DNA of 7,270 bases from an uncultured Brachyspira sp. (GTDB lineage Bacteria; Spirochaetota; Brachyspiria; Brachyspirales; Brachyspiraceae), in assembly GCF_949287625.1 (NCBI RefSeq), contig NZ_CASEGO010000128.1:1-7270 (forward strand), in the 5' to 3' direction. Position numbers and translations under genes: made by a program. Shown here in pieces: positions 6,601 through 7,270 of the stretch (positions are counted from its first letter, which is position 1; every line of letters starts with the position of its first letter). The notes below the pieces were generated by a model that was not told the origin of the DNA, did no database searches, and saw only the letters and a program-made list of their open reading frames with translations.

Positions 6601-7211
6601 ATAATATGAAAGCACTATTAGAAAATAAAATCTTTGCCCCAACAAAAGAAAATTTTGATATATGCTATAATAAATATAGGGATGCTTTTCACTATTTTAT
6701 ATTGAATAATATTCAATTATATATTGGAAATATAAATTCATATATTATAAGTAAAGAGCAGTTAGAATATATTGTTAATGTAAATAGTATAGATATAGAT
6801 ACTTTATTTATAATAGTGTATCACTATTTTTCTAATAATTCTTATGCTAGTTACAGAGATATAAAAATTAATAATACAGCATTATTAGAGAAAATTTTTA
6901 CAAGTGAATTAGATAACACTATTAAAATAGCGGTATTTAAAAATAATATAGATGTTATCACTAAAACAGATAGTTTGTTGTTATATAGTTTATCTCATCT
7001 GCTGGATAATAATTTATACAATAGAATAAAAAAACTTTTTAACCAGAATTATAAATCTATACGACTATCACAAGAGCAATTTAATGGCTCTAATGATATA
7101 TTAAACTTGCTAATTGAAAAAAATATATTAGTAAAAAAAGAGCATTCTCAACATATTGAATTATCAATATCGGTAAATTCTAAAAACGATTGCGAAAAAA
7201 GTAGTAGATAA
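3603..7211 (+). CDS. Large membrane-anchored P-loop NTPase, YobI/KAP-like
   Basis: The 1202-residue protein is probably an ATPase at the cytoplasmic membrane; its biological role is not known. Walker A is GSYGSGKSS (57-65). Two hydrophobic segments follow (about 138-156 and 182-197), placing a membrane hairpin between Walker A and Walker B, the arrangement known from KAP-type NTPases. Walker B is AIVFEDIDRF (247-256). FIYAMNDDLF (289-298) looks like a sensor strand, followed by TKFFDVVIPVIPYIN (304-318), which I associate with the YobI-type ATPase family; the length of about 1200 residues also fits B. subtilis YobI. Two predicted coiled coils occur at about 416-455 and 487-519. The remaining 680 or so residues are Asn/Ile/Tyr/Asp-rich, look helical and match no domain I know. 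The gene is far more AT-rich than flagellin or glpQ, follows a terminator and has no partner visible, which suggests an acquired stand-alone gene. A defence role is inference. Confidence 0.85.
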   Translation: MFSFLKKKGIDTSDTKDSIKLESLASKPENNKNINMMVSALKNAVDNENNYNIGITGSYGSGKSSIIKSYEKQNNKNLLYISLAILNENDNNDTNNSQDVSPLEERLEKAIVNQIVHQIDPKYIPQSFLKSKKEKNYVSNAVFMSIGILLLLLNIPASYNYIANIIPDTFLLNLIEKLRGYLFVGLIAYVMILLYYIPKKYNFSSIVKIKSEFYEVEANTNENTNNSYFDKHLDDILYCISQSKCDAIVFEDIDRFNNQEIFIKLKEINNLLNNRHIFGKSNICKKIPFIYAMNDDLFKSNDKTKFFDVVIPVIPYINGDNSAETFDTLFKNKEKIKPDSVVLSILSHYITDMRLLKNIYNEYIIYIGILGSNNKFQQHDYNQLFSLIVYKNLYPTDFSDLQFNKGNLYNVINSRSKIVKEQRQNLVAQINKIEEEIKKIGNEHLKDIKELQTLFLRLPSSFIYRSNVTIKDYYQNVEIENLTIKNNEYMEREKWLVDGKENKLKELQIQLNDSNNKLNNLSITKLSNIITSEIDIKQFVDVNDDINDNHLQFIRILLVNDFVNEDYKRYLSHFHQGNTSDKDKNFINSVYAKEQPKYDEELDNIEWIISKINPETLDNNFAVLNYSLLYYLLENYNNNELNKLYIKILELIENYRGKEKYIFIIGFYTYCLDKELIKNKDLLNDLYKHKPELVSDIFLYKTPITPDNYAVIYYSVIKNSNIIEIDNIYYNEDESIKNEISEYVSAHSDIFINDYIIKDTYWNYLENFNIIFQDLTHIYKDNLEEGKLERFLSYIFQKDLYKVNENNIDYLVNNYFKLKANEPVQDKSDYEIYLHNLSYKTETLNEFIKLLNSNKINSIKFEYSKDIENLIINNEKVSIDDVITFLEKYDIIIDDISIVRDELWNDLIISPNLLINPVWSNIINYYNKYKDDKDKKSNAEVHIKEFLLQHKMQDNLDVNSNKILFTLIIENEVETEKFLNTIQTFKQCESIPTDIPININNMKALLENKIFAPTKENFDICYNKYRDAFHYFILNNIQLYIGNINSYIISKEQLEYIVNVNSIDIDTLFIIVYHYFSNNSYASYRDIKINNTALLEKIFTSELDNTIKIAVFKNNIDVITKTDSLLLYSLSHLLDNNLYNRIKKLFNQNYKSIRLSQEQFNGSNDILNLLIEKNILVKKEHSQHIELSISVNSKNDCEKSSR

Positions 7212-7270
7212 AAAAGTGGTTGTTAAATCTCTTTAAATAAAATAATATTTTTTAGCCACAAAAATAAAAT
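7212..7270. other. Short AT-rich tail after the large gene
   Basis: The 59 bases after the stop contain GTGGTT (7216-7221) and AGCCAC (7254-7259), which could pair with one G-T wobble around a long AT-rich loop. No T-run follows on the + strand, but a run of A precedes the left arm, giving a T-run on the - strand. It may be a weak terminator for a gene converging from the right. No gene is seen here. Confidence 0.25.

Noticed and set aside
1..7270. CRISPR arrays, tRNA or rRNA genes, insertion sequences
   Set aside because: No regularly spaced repeats, no tRNA-like cloverleaf with CCA-type end, and no transposase or terminal inverted repeats were found on reading the window.

Overview
The window is low-GC bacterial DNA with four or five genes, all on the + strand. 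It begins inside a flagellin gene, so the organism is motile. The low GC, the type of flagellin C-terminus and a lipoprotein GlpQ would fit a host-associated Deferribacteres-like bacterium (Mucispirillum-like). That guess rests on general resemblance only.

Region 1 (2-1678) is flagellar. It holds the C-terminal 382 residues of a flagellin, then a GC-rich hairpin without a T-tract, then a 104-residue protein of unknown function, closed by a strong rho-independent terminator. The small protein could share the flagellin transcript, and its size, position and C-terminus loosely recall the anti-sigma factor FlgM. Region 2 (1679-2260) holds a 65-residue protein I do not recognise and an AT-rich intergenic stretch ending in a perfect hairpin just before the next ribosome binding site.

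Region 3 (2261-3431) is a single-gene unit: a lipoprotein glycerophosphodiester phosphodiesterase (GlpQ) with its catalytic residues intact and its own terminator. It would release glycerol 3-phosphate from phospholipid head groups in the cell envelope.

Region 4 (3432-7270) is dominated by one 1202-residue gene of much lower GC than its neighbours. It encodes a membrane-anchored P-loop NTPase of the YobI/KAP-like kind: Walker A, two membrane helices, Walker B and a conserved TKFFD..IPVIP segment, followed by coiled coils and about 680 residues with no domain I recognise. It has its own plausible promoter with an overlapping inverted repeat and no evident partner gene. It is the most interesting item here: a probably acquired, stand-alone gene whose architecture would suit a conflict or defence protein, although the sequence does not prove that role.
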